DNA of 64,000 bases from Polaromonas sp. OV174 (GTDB lineage: Bacteria > Pseudomonadota > Gammaproteobacteria > Burkholderiales > Burkholderiaceae_C), in contig NZ_FOKZ01000010.1 in the NCBI RefSeq assembly GCF_900112285.1, forward strand, positions 97,735 through 161,734, read 5' to 3'. Under the pieces are notes generated by a model. The model saw nothing but the letters and a program-made list of their open reading frames with translations, was not told where the DNA came from and did no database searches. This document shows, in pieces, positions 52,492 to 60,203 of this stretch; within the stretch, counting starts at the first letter, position 1; each line of letters starts with the position of its first letter. Made by a program: the position numbers and the translations under genes.

Positions 52492-53652
52492 ATGCGGCAG
52501 CGCCGACATATCTGGTTCCGTGGCTTGCTACCGAATGAGCCGCGAATTCTTTACCTCAGTGCTGAAGCGGAGCTGACGAGGAAGTATCTGCAACCAAGCT
52601 TGACACAGTTGGAGGCTTGCCTGCTGGCCGTCCGAGTCGGACTGGACCCTGAGTTAAGGCACCTACGACCCGTGAAGTTGGGCAAGCCCTATCCACTGGG
52701 CCAGTGTCTGGAAATCGCCCAAGCCGTTGAGCAGCGTCTACGGGTGGTCACTGAATCGAGCCTACCCGCAGATGCGGCTAACGGCCTGCGCGCTTTGCGC
52801 GCTTTTCAGCGTGCGGGCGGTACTTTTCGCCAGGTCTGGGGAGACCTGCGCGGGCAGTACTTCCAGAACGCCTTCCAGGTGGGTACGCTGTACGTCGACG
52901 TGGCTAACGACACGGTGACACCGACCAAGCCCAAGGTGGAAATCCTGCCATTTGACGAGGCGCAGTTTTTCCCCATCCGGGACTTCGGACACTTTCGCCA
53001 GATTGCCCGCAGGTACTGGGGCGATGAGGTGTATCCCAACCATGTATTACCCAAACTGGCTCCACATTGTCCGCTGATAAACGTCAGCAAGCCTGGGCGC
53101 ATCAAGCTGCATGACGCTACGCAGTACATGCTGTCCATGACGCGAACACAAGCCTTTGTGCCGAGCGAAGAGGTGCTGCGCGATGCGCCGATGCCTGAAG
53201 CGCTGTTCGAGCAGATCTGCCGGACCCTGAAAGGTGCCGGCCACGCGCTACCCCGCAGCCCCGATCACGGCCGAACACTCGCCCTGCAGCAATGTCGTCT
53301 GCAGCGCTCCAAACGCTGGTACCAGGAGCCCGCGCGTGTGGAAGAGGTTATCGAGGACGCACAGCAGGTCAACCTGCGCCTTGCTCGCTGGCACCACGCC
53401 ACACAGATTCGAAATCCACCCTTACAGGACAAACCGATGCCCTCCATCAAAATTGACAACATCGACTACGACCTCGACAGCCTATCGATTGAAGCCAGGG
53501 CACAACTGCAGAGCATCCAGTTCGTGGACCAGGAGCTCGCCCGACTGCAGGCGCAGGTGGCGGCGATGCAGACGGCGAGGAATGCGTATGTAAATGCGCT
53601 GAAGGCGGCGCTACCGGTGGTGGCAGGTGGCGACACCATCAAGCTCTCGTAA
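52492..53652 (+). CDS. Unknown protein joined in frame to a DUF6447-type domain
   Basis: A 386-residue frame. Residues 1-~310 (RHIWFRGLLPNEPRILYLSAEAEL ... VNLRLARW) belong to no family I know; no signal or membrane segment. From the internal ATG at 53437 (AGGA eight bases upstream) the last 71 residues (MPSIKIDNIDYDLDSLSIEA ... QTARNAYVNALKAALP) match the small DUF6447 proteins; a second one stands alone at 60621. The linker HHATQIRNPPLQDKP looks like translated intergenic sequence. So this is either a real fusion or two genes whose intervening stop was lost, with independent initiation at 53437. Start ATG 52492 is 12 bp after the preceding stop. Confidence 0.55.
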   Translation: MRQRRHIWFRGLLPNEPRILYLSAEAELTRKYLQPSLTQLEACLLAVRVGLDPELRHLRPVKLGKPYPLGQCLEIAQAVEQRLRVVTESSLPADAANGLRALRAFQRAGGTFRQVWGDLRGQYFQNAFQVGTLYVDVANDTVTPTKPKVEILPFDEAQFFPIRDFGHFRQIARRYWGDEVYPNHVLPKLAPHCPLINVSKPGRIKLHDATQYMLSMTRTQAFVPSEEVLRDAPMPEALFEQICRTLKGAGHALPRSPDHGRTLALQQCRLQRSKRWYQEPARVEEVIEDAQQVNLRLARWHHATQIRNPPLQDKPMPSIKIDNIDYDLDSLSIEARAQLQSIQFVDQELARLQAQVAAMQTARNAYVNALKAALPVVAGGDTIKLS

Positions 53653-53829
53653 TGGCCGGGCGCGATCTACTTACTCGTCGACCTTGCTGCCGAATCCATA
53701 GGCTGGCTGCCGCTGGGGGAAGGTGCTTATTTGCATCTCGGCAACCCGGACGAAGAAAATGTGGTGATCACCGTGGTGGGCGTGCCGGATGCCAGCATGG
53801 TGGGGATGAATGTGTTGCTGGTGGGGTGA
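53653..53829 (+). pseudogene. Remnant of a small cassette protein
   Basis: Directly after the DUF6447 stop, the same frame runs 58 codons (AIYLLVDLAAESIGWLPLG ... VVITVVGVPDASMVGMNVLLVG) without a plausible start. The C-terminal motif resembles the small proteins at 37365 and 59991 (VVGLPDAGSGSGWVLLLG). Probably a 5'-truncated relative. Confidence 0.4.
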
Positions 53830-53839
53830 GGGCCTCGCA

Positions 53840-54229
53840 ATGATTCAGACGGTGGAAGACTTTGACGAGGCCACGCTATTTGAGCGCCTGACGCTTGATC
53901 GCGTGTGCCCTGTTGTGGGCGATGAGTCGACAGATGAAATTGATCTGCGCTCGCCAGATCAGCAAGGCGGTGTCATCGTTCATATGCGACTGCATTGCTC
54001 GATCAGTGCTGATGCGGTCAACTCCCTCGCCCTCGCGCTTACCCCACTGCTGTTCGGGGCAGCTTGGAAGATTCTGGACTTGTTCGTCGAGCTTGCATTG
54101 AATCTGTCTGGTGCCAAACCAAAGCGCAGAAACTGGACCATCGATGAAAAGGTGATAGCCGCCCAAAGTGGGCTGGGATTGAGCTCCTTGCTGACTGATG
54201 ATGTTGCCCTTTGGAGGGCAGTCTGTTAG
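53840..54229 (+). CDS. Orphan protein truncated by a palindromic element
   Basis: A 129-residue frame from ATG 53840 (MIQTVEDFDEATLFERLTLDRV ...). The middle has a hydrophobic helix (AVNSLALALTPLLFGAAWKIL). It ends ...DDVALWRAVC with its TAG stop supplied by the first bases (TGTTAG) of the 57-bp element at 54224, so the original C-terminus was probably longer. No family recognised. Confidence 0.5.
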   Translation: MIQTVEDFDEATLFERLTLDRVCPVVGDESTDEIDLRSPDQQGGVIVHMRLHCSISADAVNSLALALTPLLFGAAWKILDLFVELALNLSGAKPKRRNWTIDEKVIAAQSGLGLSSLLTDDVALWRAVC

Positions 54230-54280
54230 TGCCGACGCAAAATTGACCACCTGGGGGTCAAGATTGGATCGGCCCTAACA
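54224..54280. mobile_element. 57-bp palindromic miniature element (IS21-like ends)
   Basis: TGTTAGTGCCGA at the left and TCGGCCCTAACA at the right are inverted (11 of 13 bases with the next position). Inside, AAAATTGACC and GGTCAAGATT form a second inverted pair. The outer sequence (TGTTAG-GCCGACGCAAAATTGACC) looks to me like IS21-family termini. It reads as two IS ends with the interior lost, a MITE-like remnant. No target duplication is clear. Confidence 0.55.
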
Positions 54281-54364
54281 AGCAAGCGGGACAAAGCGAA
54301 TGCGGCAGAACAGGCATCTGGCATTTTTATGTGAAAAACCTCGACGCACTTCAATGCGTACCCC

Positions 54365-54388
54365 AACCCCGCTTCGGCGGGGTTTTTT
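54365..54388 (+). terminator. Intrinsic terminator
   Basis: AACCCCGC-TTCG-GCGGGGTT followed by T; nearly the same hairpin recurs at 56399. The gene it closes is no longer visible: 54281-54364 contains no recognisable coding remnant. Confidence 0.8.
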
Positions 54389-54578
54389 ACTGATTCCCCG
54401 CATTGCGCTGGTTTGCCGTGGCTGGGGCCGCGCCCGCAGTGGGCTACGGGCTGGATGCCCTGGCCCCGCAGGACCCACCTGGCGGTGAGTCTGCGGCCCC
54501 TTTTGAAAAAAGGCTAAACCAGGGTGCTTGACTTGAATGCCGGCATCTTTCAGCCGGCGTTCATTCAGGAGCATCCAA

Positions 54579-54842
54579 TTGACATTCGAGACCCTCAGCC
54601 TCAGCGCGCCCCTTTACCCCGCCAACACGACCGTCTGGGCGCGCGGCGACTACGTGATTCATGAGTACGACAGCAAATTCGCCGACATGCTCATGCGTGT
54701 GGTTTCCGTGGCCAGGAACGGCACGTTTAAAACGCGCTATGTGGACGAAACAATGCACCGCTTTTATGGCGGTAAAACCTGGACAAACAAGCTCGACGCT
54801 TTGCATGACCCCGCACGGTTCGGTATTGCGCTGCCCGCGTAA
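54579..54842 (+). CDS. Small orphan protein with TTG start
   Basis: An 87-residue protein (LTFETLSLSAPLYPANTTVWARGDYVIHEYD in pieces ... ARFGIALPA). A strong ribosome site CAGGAG lies eight bases before TTG 54579 and decides the start; the only upstream ATG (54537) sits in a GCCGGC hairpin without one. No signal or membrane segment; family unknown. Confidence 0.5.
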   Translation: MTFETLSLSAPLYPANTTVWARGDYVIHEYDSKFADMLMRVVSVARNGTFKTRYVDETMHRFYGGKTWTNKLDALHDPARFGIALPA

Positions 54843-54887
54843 CAGTCTCGGTCCAGCACTTGAGTCCAGAGGGACCCTTTTTTAAAG

Positions 54888-55214
54888 CTACTTGCGCCCG
54901 TAAGTGCTGTCGTGGTCAGCGGCGATGGTCAAAAAGCGAATGAAGTCACCCTCCCGGTAGGCCGTGCAGCGCCTGGCCTGGGTAATGCGCAGGGAGTAGA
55001 TGGCGTCAATCCCAGAAGGCGGTTTGACGCTGCTGATTTTTTCCCACTTCATCCCGCTGTCGCGGTACAGCTGGCCCCAGGTCAGTTGTCGGATTTTTTT
55101 CAGCGTATCAAGCGCCGCATGCCGCTCAGCTTTTTGCAGTCCAAGCAGATTGTCCTGAAACACCGGGTTGTTCAAATCAAGCCGAACCAATGCATCCGGC
55201 AGGCTACTGGCCAT
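54888..55214 (-). CDS. Probable toxin of a type II toxin-antitoxin pair
   Basis: A 108-residue protein whose start overlaps the preceding gene on the same strand by 11 bases. Features: LDLNNPVFQDNLLGLQKAERHAALDTLKKIRQLTWGQLY in pieces, then GIDAIYSLRITQARRCTAYREGDFIRFLTIAADHDSTYG. The strand pattern 'YSLRIT...R...YREGDFIRFL...DHD..Y' is like RelE/ParE-fold toxins. Gene order antitoxin then toxin is the usual one. Homology to a named family is not certain. Confidence 0.65.
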   Translation of the reverse strand: MASSLPDALVRLDLNNPVFQDNLLGLQKAERHAALDTLKKIRQLTWGQLYRDSGMKWEKISSVKPPSGIDAIYSLRITQARRCTAYREGDFIRFLTIAADHDSTYGRK

Positions 55215-55485
55215 GAGACAAACGACTCAGGGTGTTATCGAGTTGTGCATCAGTCGGTGGATTTTGGGCTGCCCACGCCAGTGCATTGCCCAAATCGGAC
55301 GCAGCAGCAGGGGCGTGTAGCCAGCGCTCATTGTCTGGGATTACCGTTGCGGTGCGTACCAGCCAGACCCCGGCCTCTTGCTCTTCCACGAGAACTTGTC
55401 GTCCGGCAAACTGTTTGCCCAGCGAAATTTGGCCATTCGCGCCAACGACCTTGACGCTGTTTGTATGCGACGCTAATGCCGTCAT
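55204..55485 (-). CDS. Probable antitoxin (AbrB-like)
   Basis: A 93-residue protein with an N-terminal swapped-hairpin-like segment (VKVVGANGQISLGKQFAGRQVLVEE, read in parts), then EAGVWLVRTATVIPDNERWLH. This fits an AbrB-type DNA-binding antitoxin. Ribosome site AGGAAA on the reverse strand. It overlaps the toxin gene by 11 bases; autoregulation would be expected. Confidence 0.65.
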   Translation of the reverse strand: MTALASHTNSVKVVGANGQISLGKQFAGRQVLVEEQEAGVWLVRTATVIPDNERWLHAPAAASDLGNALAWAAQNPPTDAQLDNTLSRLSHGQ

Positions 55486-55738
55486 AGTGTTTTCCTAAAA
55501 TGTTATTGCACGAAATTACGTTCGCACCAAAATATTATCATCAGTTTTAGGTGAAAAGTCAATGCGTCAGGCCAGCATCCGCAACGTCAAGGGCCTGCAA
55601 AACACCTAGGCGTCATCGCCAAAGCTCCCCGCACCACTGTCCCAGTGGCCGCTGCCCATGTCTGCCCCAGCGTTCCAGTCGTGCGTGCTTGAGTCCGTGA
55701 CCCAGTCCGGCATGGGCGTGCCTAGGTTGACCTCTGCC

Positions 55739-55771
55739 TGCCCCGAAGGAGAGCAACGCTCCTTCGGGGCA
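55739..55771 (+). terminator. Strong hairpin before the DinJ/YafQ genes
   Basis: Perfect 13-bp stem TGCCCCGAAGGAG/CTCCTTCGGGGCA around AGCAACG, without a T run. It insulates the downstream toxin-antitoxin promoter or ends a lost gene. The stretch 55486-55738 holds the antitoxin promoter and nothing else I recognise. Confidence 0.65.
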
Positions 55772-55812
55772 TTCTGGGCAATCCAAGTGTTTGGCAGAAA
55801 ACGATGGTTGGG

Positions 55813-55833
55813 CTACAATGTAGCTCAATTGAG
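55813..55833 (+). promoter_or_regulatory. Promoter/operator of the DinJ/YafQ pair
   Basis: Two adjacent palindromes, CTACA-A-TGTAG (55813-55823) and CTCAATTGAG (55824-55833); the first contains a TACAAT -10. DinJ-type antitoxins repress their own promoters, so these are likely operators. Confidence 0.6.
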
Positions 55834-55851
55834 TTTGGATAGGAGTCCACT

Positions 55852-56109
55852 ATGAATGCCGTTGTTCGTGCCCGGATTGACGAGCACATTAAAGATGAAG
55901 CTGCCATCGTGCTGGCCGCCATGGGGCTGACCGTATCAGATGCTTTTCGCATCATGCTCACCCGCATTGCTCGGGAAAAGCAACTCCCCTTTGAGCCCCT
56001 GGTGCCTAACGCTGAGACCATCGCTGCGATGAAAGAGGCACGCAGCGGCAAGCTCAAGTCGTTCAACTCAGTCAATGATTTGATGGCGGACTTGAATGCG
56101 GACGATTGA
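55852..56109 (+). CDS. dinJ: DinJ/RelB-family antitoxin
   Basis: An 85-residue antitoxin with ribosome site AGGAG. The ribbon-helix-helix start VVRARIDEHIKDEAAIVLAAMGLTVSDAFRIMLTRIA (in pieces) and the following PFEPLVPNAETIAAMKEARSG are typical of DinJ. It overlaps the toxin gene by 14 bases. It neutralises YafQ and represses the operon in known examples. Confidence 0.9.
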   Translation: MNAVVRARIDEHIKDEAAIVLAAMGLTVSDAFRIMLTRIAREKQLPFEPLVPNAETIAAMKEARSGKLKSFNSVNDLMADLNADD

Positions 56110-56377
56110 CTACACCAGTCAATTCAAGAGGGATTTCAAGAGGGAAACAAAAGGGCGTTATCGGCAGTCGTTTGCAGAGATGCTGCAAGAGACGGTGGAT
56201 TTCCTTGTCAAGGATGTTGCATTGCCTGCGCGTTATCACGACCATGCACTGACCGGAGAATGGGCGGACCATCGGGACTGTCATATCAAGCCCGACATGG
56301 TGCTGATATATAGAAAGCCTGATGCCGACACGCTTCAACTTGTACGCGTTGGCTCACACAGTGAGCTTGGTCTTTAG
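56096..56377 (+). CDS. yafQ: YafQ-family mRNA interferase toxin
   Basis: A 93-residue RelE-fold toxin. YDHALTGEW-type centre (HDHALTGEWADHRDCHIKPDM) and the end VRVGSHSELGL keep the catalytic histidines and aspartate seen in YafQ. The Trp after the Asp in E. coli YafQ is Met here (PDMVLIYR), as in some relatives. Ribosome-dependent mRNA cleavage is the known activity. Terminator at 56399 follows. Confidence 0.88.
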   Translation: MRTIDYTSQFKRDFKRETKGRYRQSFAEMLQETVDFLVKDVALPARYHDHALTGEWADHRDCHIKPDMVLIYRKPDADTLQLVRVGSHSELGL

Positions 56378-56398
56378 GCCCCTGTTTTTACCAGCAGC

Positions 56399-56421
56399 AA
56401 CCCCGCATTGGCGGGGTTTTT
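56399..56421 (+). terminator. Intrinsic terminator after yafQ
   Basis: AACCCCGC-ATTG-GCGGGGTT and further T; near copy of 54365. Confidence 0.8.
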
Positions 56422-56619
56422 CATGGGTGCTGGATTCATCGCAAAGCTTATTCGTGGGGGCTCACTGATATGCTGAGATGCCTGAGATTCACATGGCCTT
56501 CCAGTGTGCAGCCGGTTTTCTGAAGAGTGGGGGCTCTTCATCTCATGAATTTTGCTGAGATATAAAAGCCATACCGTGCGAAGCCAGTATTAGCGCGGGT
56601 TTCAAGGGGGCGACCTCCC

Positions 56620-57720
56620 ATGCTCACTACGGGTGTGGACAACCTGACCGGCACCGCCGGCAACGACACGTTCAATGGCTACATTTTGGACGCTGGTGCC
56701 ACGGGAACGACTTTGACGGGCGCTGATGTTATCAATGGCGGTGCTGGTGGGGTGTGCAACATCAAGAATTTTGGCTTTGAATCGGGCGAAAGTATTTCTG
56801 ACTTGCGGCTGCACTATTCGACCCTGGGCACCCCACAGTACGATGCAGCCGGACAAATCTGCAATGCCGTACTTCTGCTGCATTCGTCGACGGGCAATCG
56901 CCTGCATTGGTTGTCTGAACCGTTGGGCAGTGAACTGTTCGGGCCTGGGCAACCGCTGGATGCATCGCGGTATTTCATCATCCTGCCCGACTTGATCGGT
57001 CATGGGCAATCGAGCAAGCCCAGCGACGGTTTGCGCACGCGATTCCCCCGCTACCGCTGCCGGGATATGGTCAATGTCCTGCATCTGCTGGTCTCGCAAG
57101 GGCTGGGCATACGCCAGCTGCAACTGGTGATGGGCACTTCGTTGGGGGCCATGCTGGCCTGGCTGTGGGGGCAGATGTACCCTGAATCGAGCGCACGCCT
57201 GGTACCGATGGGTGCCTATCCGCTGGCCTTGGGCGGGAGAAACTGGATCATCCGCCGCATGATCATCGAAGCGATTCGCCATGATCCAAGCTGGGAAGAC
57301 GGAAATTACACCAAGCCACCCACCAGTTATCTTTACACGGCCCCCTTGCTCATATTGCTGGCCCACGGTGTGCAGCAACTCCAGGATCTGGCGCCCAACC
57401 GCCACGCGGCAGACCAGTACTACGAACAACTCATCAAGACAGTGGCCCAGCATGATGCCAACGATTTACTCTATATCCTGGAGGCGACGCATGATTTCGA
57501 TCCGTCACCGGATTTGGAGAAGATCACGACCAGGGTGTTGGCCATCAATTTCACGGGTGACGAGATTTGCCGTCCGGAAATCAGCGAGCTGGATACCGCG
57601 CTCAAGCGCTTGCCCGATGCGCGCTTCGTTCTGGTCCCGGCGACAAGGCAGTCTTGTGGCCATTTGACCTATTACCAGCCGGACACGTGGAAAGCGCATC
57701 TGGCTGAATTTCTCAACTAA
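56620..57720 (+). CDS. Chimera: S-layer/RTX fragment joined to a MetX-like alpha/beta hydrolase
   Basis: A 366-residue frame. Residues 1-~45 (LTTGVDNLTGTAGNDTFNGY ... ADVINGGAGG) are a piece of an S-layer/RTX protein, equivalent to SIVGTSGNDTI of the full gene. From ~46 it is an alpha/beta hydrolase of the homoserine acetyltransferase type: IKNFGFESGESISDLRLHYSTLG, NAVLLLHSSTGN, nucleophile elbow GTSLGAM (Ser near 173), Asp in NFTGDEICRPE (near 314) and His in SCGHLTYYQPD (near 347). The catalytic triad is complete. The hydrolase lacks its own start or signal peptide; the join is near 56753. GGGGG before ATG 56620 is a poor ribosome site. Expression is uncertain. Confidence 0.75.
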   Translation: MLTTGVDNLTGTAGNDTFNGYILDAGATGTTLTGADVINGGAGGVCNIKNFGFESGESISDLRLHYSTLGTPQYDAAGQICNAVLLLHSSTGNRLHWLSEPLGSELFGPGQPLDASRYFIILPDLIGHGQSSKPSDGLRTRFPRYRCRDMVNVLHLLVSQGLGIRQLQLVMGTSLGAMLAWLWGQMYPESSARLVPMGAYPLALGGRNWIIRRMIIEAIRHDPSWEDGNYTKPPTSYLYTAPLLILLAHGVQQLQDLAPNRHAADQYYEQLIKTVAQHDANDLLYILEATHDFDPSPDLEKITTRVLAINFTGDEICRPEISELDTALKRLPDARFVLVPATRQSCGHLTYYQPDTWKAHLAEFLN

Positions 57721-57768
57721 TCTGATGGTGTCAAAAATATCGAAATTTAGAATGGCAGGTCGCAGGCG

Positions 57769-58842
57769 GTGACGCTGGATGTCGGTTGCGCCCAGGTGCG
57801 AAAATGGCTGCAAGCGGGCCAGGCAGCGCAGGCCTGGGCCGCGCTGCAGCAGCTGGCCCAAGCCTACCCGCAGCAAGCCGTGGTGCCACGCCTGCAAGGC
57901 GCCGTGCTTAGTGCCACCGGCCAGCACGCGCAGGCTCTGGCACACTACCGCGCTGCGCTGGCTTTGGCTCCGCACGACGGTCTGGCCCTGGCGGCGGCTG
58001 GCGGCAGCCTGCACCTGCTGGGCGATTTGCCGGTGGCCATGCAGCACTACCGCGGCGCACTGCAGTCGCAATGCCGTGCGCCGCTGCGTATGGCGGCATC
58101 ACCACCGCCTCCAAGCTTTGACAGCGCCGCCGCCGAGCAGCGCTTGTGGCAGGTGCTGGCGCAGTTGGCGGGCGCCGGAATCCATGCCTTTGCCACCGCG
58201 GGCACCTTGCTTGGCCTGGTGCGCGAGGGCCGCTTGCTGCCCTTTGACAAGGACCTGGACATTGGCCTGCCTTTTGCCCAGATGCAGACGGCCACCTCCT
58301 TGCTGCTGAACAGCGGCTGGCAGCGTGCCGCCGCGCCTCAGGGCATGGTCAATCCCGTGATGCTGTGCGACGGGCAGGGCCTGTCGCTGGACCTGTGCGG
58401 CTTAGTGGCCGAAACGGGCAGCGGCGCGGCGCTGGGCGGCTTCTGGTTGCAGGGCGTACCGGCCGACTGGCAGCGTGTGACGCAATTCCCTGTGTTGCAC
58501 TTGCACCAGCAGCCGCAACCCCAGGGCACCGTCTGGACCGTGACCGATCCCGAGGCCTGGCTGGCGGCCCTATATGGCCCCGACTGGCGCACACCCGACC
58601 CCGACTTCGATACCGTGATTGCCGCGCACAACCTGCGCGGCTTTGCCGTGCTGACACAGTGCTATGCGTTCTCGCGCATTTATGAAGCCTGGCTCCAAGG
58701 GCGGCTGCAAAAGGCTGCCGCCCTGACCTCCCAGAGCCTGCGCCACCTGCCCGATGATGCCTTGCTGTTGCAGGTGCAGCAGCAGCTGGCAAACGAGGCA
58801 CCCCCCGCGGGGGAGCACGCATTAGTCGCTTGTCGGCTTTGA
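57769..58842 (+). CDS. TPR + LicD-like nucleotidyltransferase-fold protein
   Basis: A 357-residue protein from GTG 57769. The first ~110 residues are TPR-like (VRKWLQAGQAAQAWAALQQLAQAYP; ALAHYRAALALAPHDGLALAA). Residues ~143-168 carry the LicD/fukutin signature: FATAGTLLGLVREGRLLPFDKDLDIGL, with the two metal-binding Asp in D-K-D-L-D. LicD-type proteins transfer phospho-groups such as phosphocholine or polyol phosphate from CDP donors to glycans. The next gene encodes a cytidylyltransferase-like protein and overlaps this one by 13 bases, which supports a CDP-donor pathway (inference). Confidence 0.8.
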   Translation: MTLDVGCAQVRKWLQAGQAAQAWAALQQLAQAYPQQAVVPRLQGAVLSATGQHAQALAHYRAALALAPHDGLALAAAGGSLHLLGDLPVAMQHYRGALQSQCRAPLRMAASPPPPSFDSAAAEQRLWQVLAQLAGAGIHAFATAGTLLGLVREGRLLPFDKDLDIGLPFAQMQTATSLLLNSGWQRAAAPQGMVNPVMLCDGQGLSLDLCGLVAETGSGAALGGFWLQGVPADWQRVTQFPVLHLHQQPQPQGTVWTVTDPEAWLAALYGPDWRTPDPDFDTVIAAHNLRGFAVLTQCYAFSRIYEAWLQGRLQKAAALTSQSLRHLPDDALLLQVQQQLANEAPPAGEHALVACRL

Positions 58843-59489
58843 TCCCGGCCGCAGGCCAGGGGGTTCGGCTGGGAATGGGGCCAAAGGCCTGGCTGGAATT
58901 GGAGGGCCGCCCGGCGCTGGTCTGGCTGGCGCAGAAACTCGAACGCATCGCCGATGAGGTGGTGGTTGCCGTGGCAGCGGCGGACATGGCGCACGCTCAG
59001 GCCATGCGCCAGCGTTACGGCCTGTCCATCCGTCTGATTGAAGGCGGGGCGACGCGCCAAGCCTCGATCACCCTGCTGGTCGAGGCCAGTGGCGGTCAAT
59101 ATGTGCTGATCCAAGACGCCGCACGTCCATTTGTCAGCCTGAAACTTGCACAGGCCGTGACCCATGCGGCCATGCTGCATGGCGCGGCAGCGGCCTTCTT
59201 GCCAATGGAGGTGCCGGTGGCGCGCTTGAGCGATGGCTGGGTGGTCGAACATGCTCCAGCGAAGAACATGGCGTTGTTTCATGGGCCGCAGGTTTTTCTG
59301 CGTGAGCCGTTGCTGGAGGTCGTCCAGGACGCGCGCAGCAGCGGCCACCAGCAACAGTCCATTGGCCAATTGTGGCTGGATGCAGGGCGCCGCCTTCATG
59401 CAGTCGTCGGCGAAAAAACGGATATCAAACTCACCACGCCCGAGGATTGGCTCTTGGCGCAAGCCTACAAGGTGTTTTTGTACCCATGA
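58830..59489 (+). CDS. IspD-like cytidylyltransferase
   Basis: A 219-residue protein from TTG 58830, overlapping the LicD-like gene. ALIPAAGQGVRLG is the CTP-binding loop; IEGGATRQASITLL, YVLIQDAARPFV and LTTPEDWLLAQAY are all IspD/TarI-family landmarks. IspD makes CDP-methylerythritol; relatives make CDP-ribitol or similar donors. Because it is paired with a LicD-like gene rather than ispF, I favour a glycan-donor role over isoprenoid synthesis. Confidence 0.8.
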   Translation: MSALIPAAGQGVRLGMGPKAWLELEGRPALVWLAQKLERIADEVVVAVAAADMAHAQAMRQRYGLSIRLIEGGATRQASITLLVEASGGQYVLIQDAARPFVSLKLAQAVTHAAMLHGAAAAFLPMEVPVARLSDGWVVEHAPAKNMALFHGPQVFLREPLLEVVQDARSSGHQQQSIGQLWLDAGRRLHAVVGEKTDIKLTTPEDWLLAQAYKVFLYP

Positions 59490-59575
59490 GCAGCGGTAAG
59501 CTGGTGCAGCCCACCGACACTCCCTGCAAAAGCCGCACGTCTGCTGCGCAGCGGCAAGGTGCAAATACCACCTCT

Positions 59576-59627
59576 TGACCCCGCTGCAACCATCCATGCC
59601 ACCAAGATCGCCATGAACCTGTTCTGA
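59576..59627 (+). repeat. Third, broken copy of the small-cassette leader
   Basis: TGACCCCGCTGCAACCATCC, then CATGCCACCAAGATCGCCATGAACCTG, closely matches the bases before the small genes at 37365 and 59991, but here the frame ends at once (M-N-L-F-stop). Confidence 0.65.
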
Positions 59628-59636
59628 GCGGTCGCC

Positions 59637-59750
59637 ATGGCCGAACTGCAACGCATCACCACCGAAGACCGCTTCCGTCTGTCGGGCGAGGTTGGCGCGC
59701 AATCCACGGTGGTGCTGTGGCTGACGCAGCGGCTGAACATATTCGGTTGA
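59637..59750 (+). pseudogene. Truncated 'LQRITTE' small protein
   Basis: A 37-residue frame (MAELQRITTEDRFRLSGE ... VVLWLTQRLNIFG). Its start matches that of the frame at 61814 (MAGLQRITTEYLDVENRIRLAGE). The 3' end runs into the terminator upstream of tRNA-Thr copy 2, so it looks cut off. Confidence 0.45.
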
Positions 59751-59759
59751 TAATCGGAA

Positions 59760-59783
59760 CCCCCGACGCTTTGACGTCGGGGG
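59760..59783 (+). terminator. S-layer-type terminator upstream of tRNA-Thr copy 2
   Basis: CCCCCGACG pairs with CGTCGGGGG (loop CTTTGA). The sequence GACGCTTTGACGTCGGGGG and the following ...CATTCAGTGCCTTCAGAGAAA match the region between the S-layer terminator and tRNA copy 1, although no S-layer gene precedes it here. Confidence 0.7.
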
Positions 59784-59819
59784 CTGGGGCATTCAGTGCC
59801 TTCAGAGAAAGCAAAAATC

Positions 59820-59894
59820 GCCCATGTGGCTCAGTGGCAGAGCACTCCCTTGGTAAGGGAGAGGTCGCGGGTCCGATTCCCGCCATGGGCACCA
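59820..59894 (+). tRNA. tRNA-Thr (GGT anticodon), copy 2
   Basis: 75 nt with encoded CCA, differing from copy 1 at three bases: one in the D-loop, and a compensated pair in the T-stem (GCGGG/CCCGC instead of GCAGG/CCTGC). It keeps anticodon GGT and the odd T-loop TCCGATT (C at position 55). The paired change implies selection for structure. Confidence 0.9.
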
Positions 59895-59990
59895 CCTTCC
59901 ATTCCAGAACCGGAATTTTGCTGTGCATTGTCAATGTGAATTGATCACGTCATGACCCCATCGCATGTCCTCCATGCCACAAAGATAGCC

Positions 59991-60203
59991 ATGAACCTGC
60001 CAGAAACCATCACGTTCCACGGCGGCTCAGCCACGCTTGCTGACGTCCGAGACCTTGACCCGTTTGGATTCACGCTGAATGGCGCGCGCCATGTTGACCA
60101 GAACGTGCCTGTCCAGGCGCAAGCGTATGACGTGGTGGTGACTGTGGTGGGCCTGTCGGATGTTGGGAGCGGGTCTGGCTGGGTGCTGCTGCTGGGCTCA
60201 TGA
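59991..60203 (+). CDS. Small orphan protein of the tRNA-Thr cassette, copy 2
   Basis: A 70-residue protein (MNLPETITFHGGSATLADV ... VVGLSDVGSGSGWVLLLGS) about two-thirds identical to the 69-residue protein at 37365, in the same place relative to tRNA-Thr. No family, signal or membrane segment. Confidence 0.6.
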   Translation: MNLPETITFHGGSATLADVRDLDPFGFTLNGARHVDQNVPVQAQAYDVVVTVVGLSDVGSGSGWVLLLGS

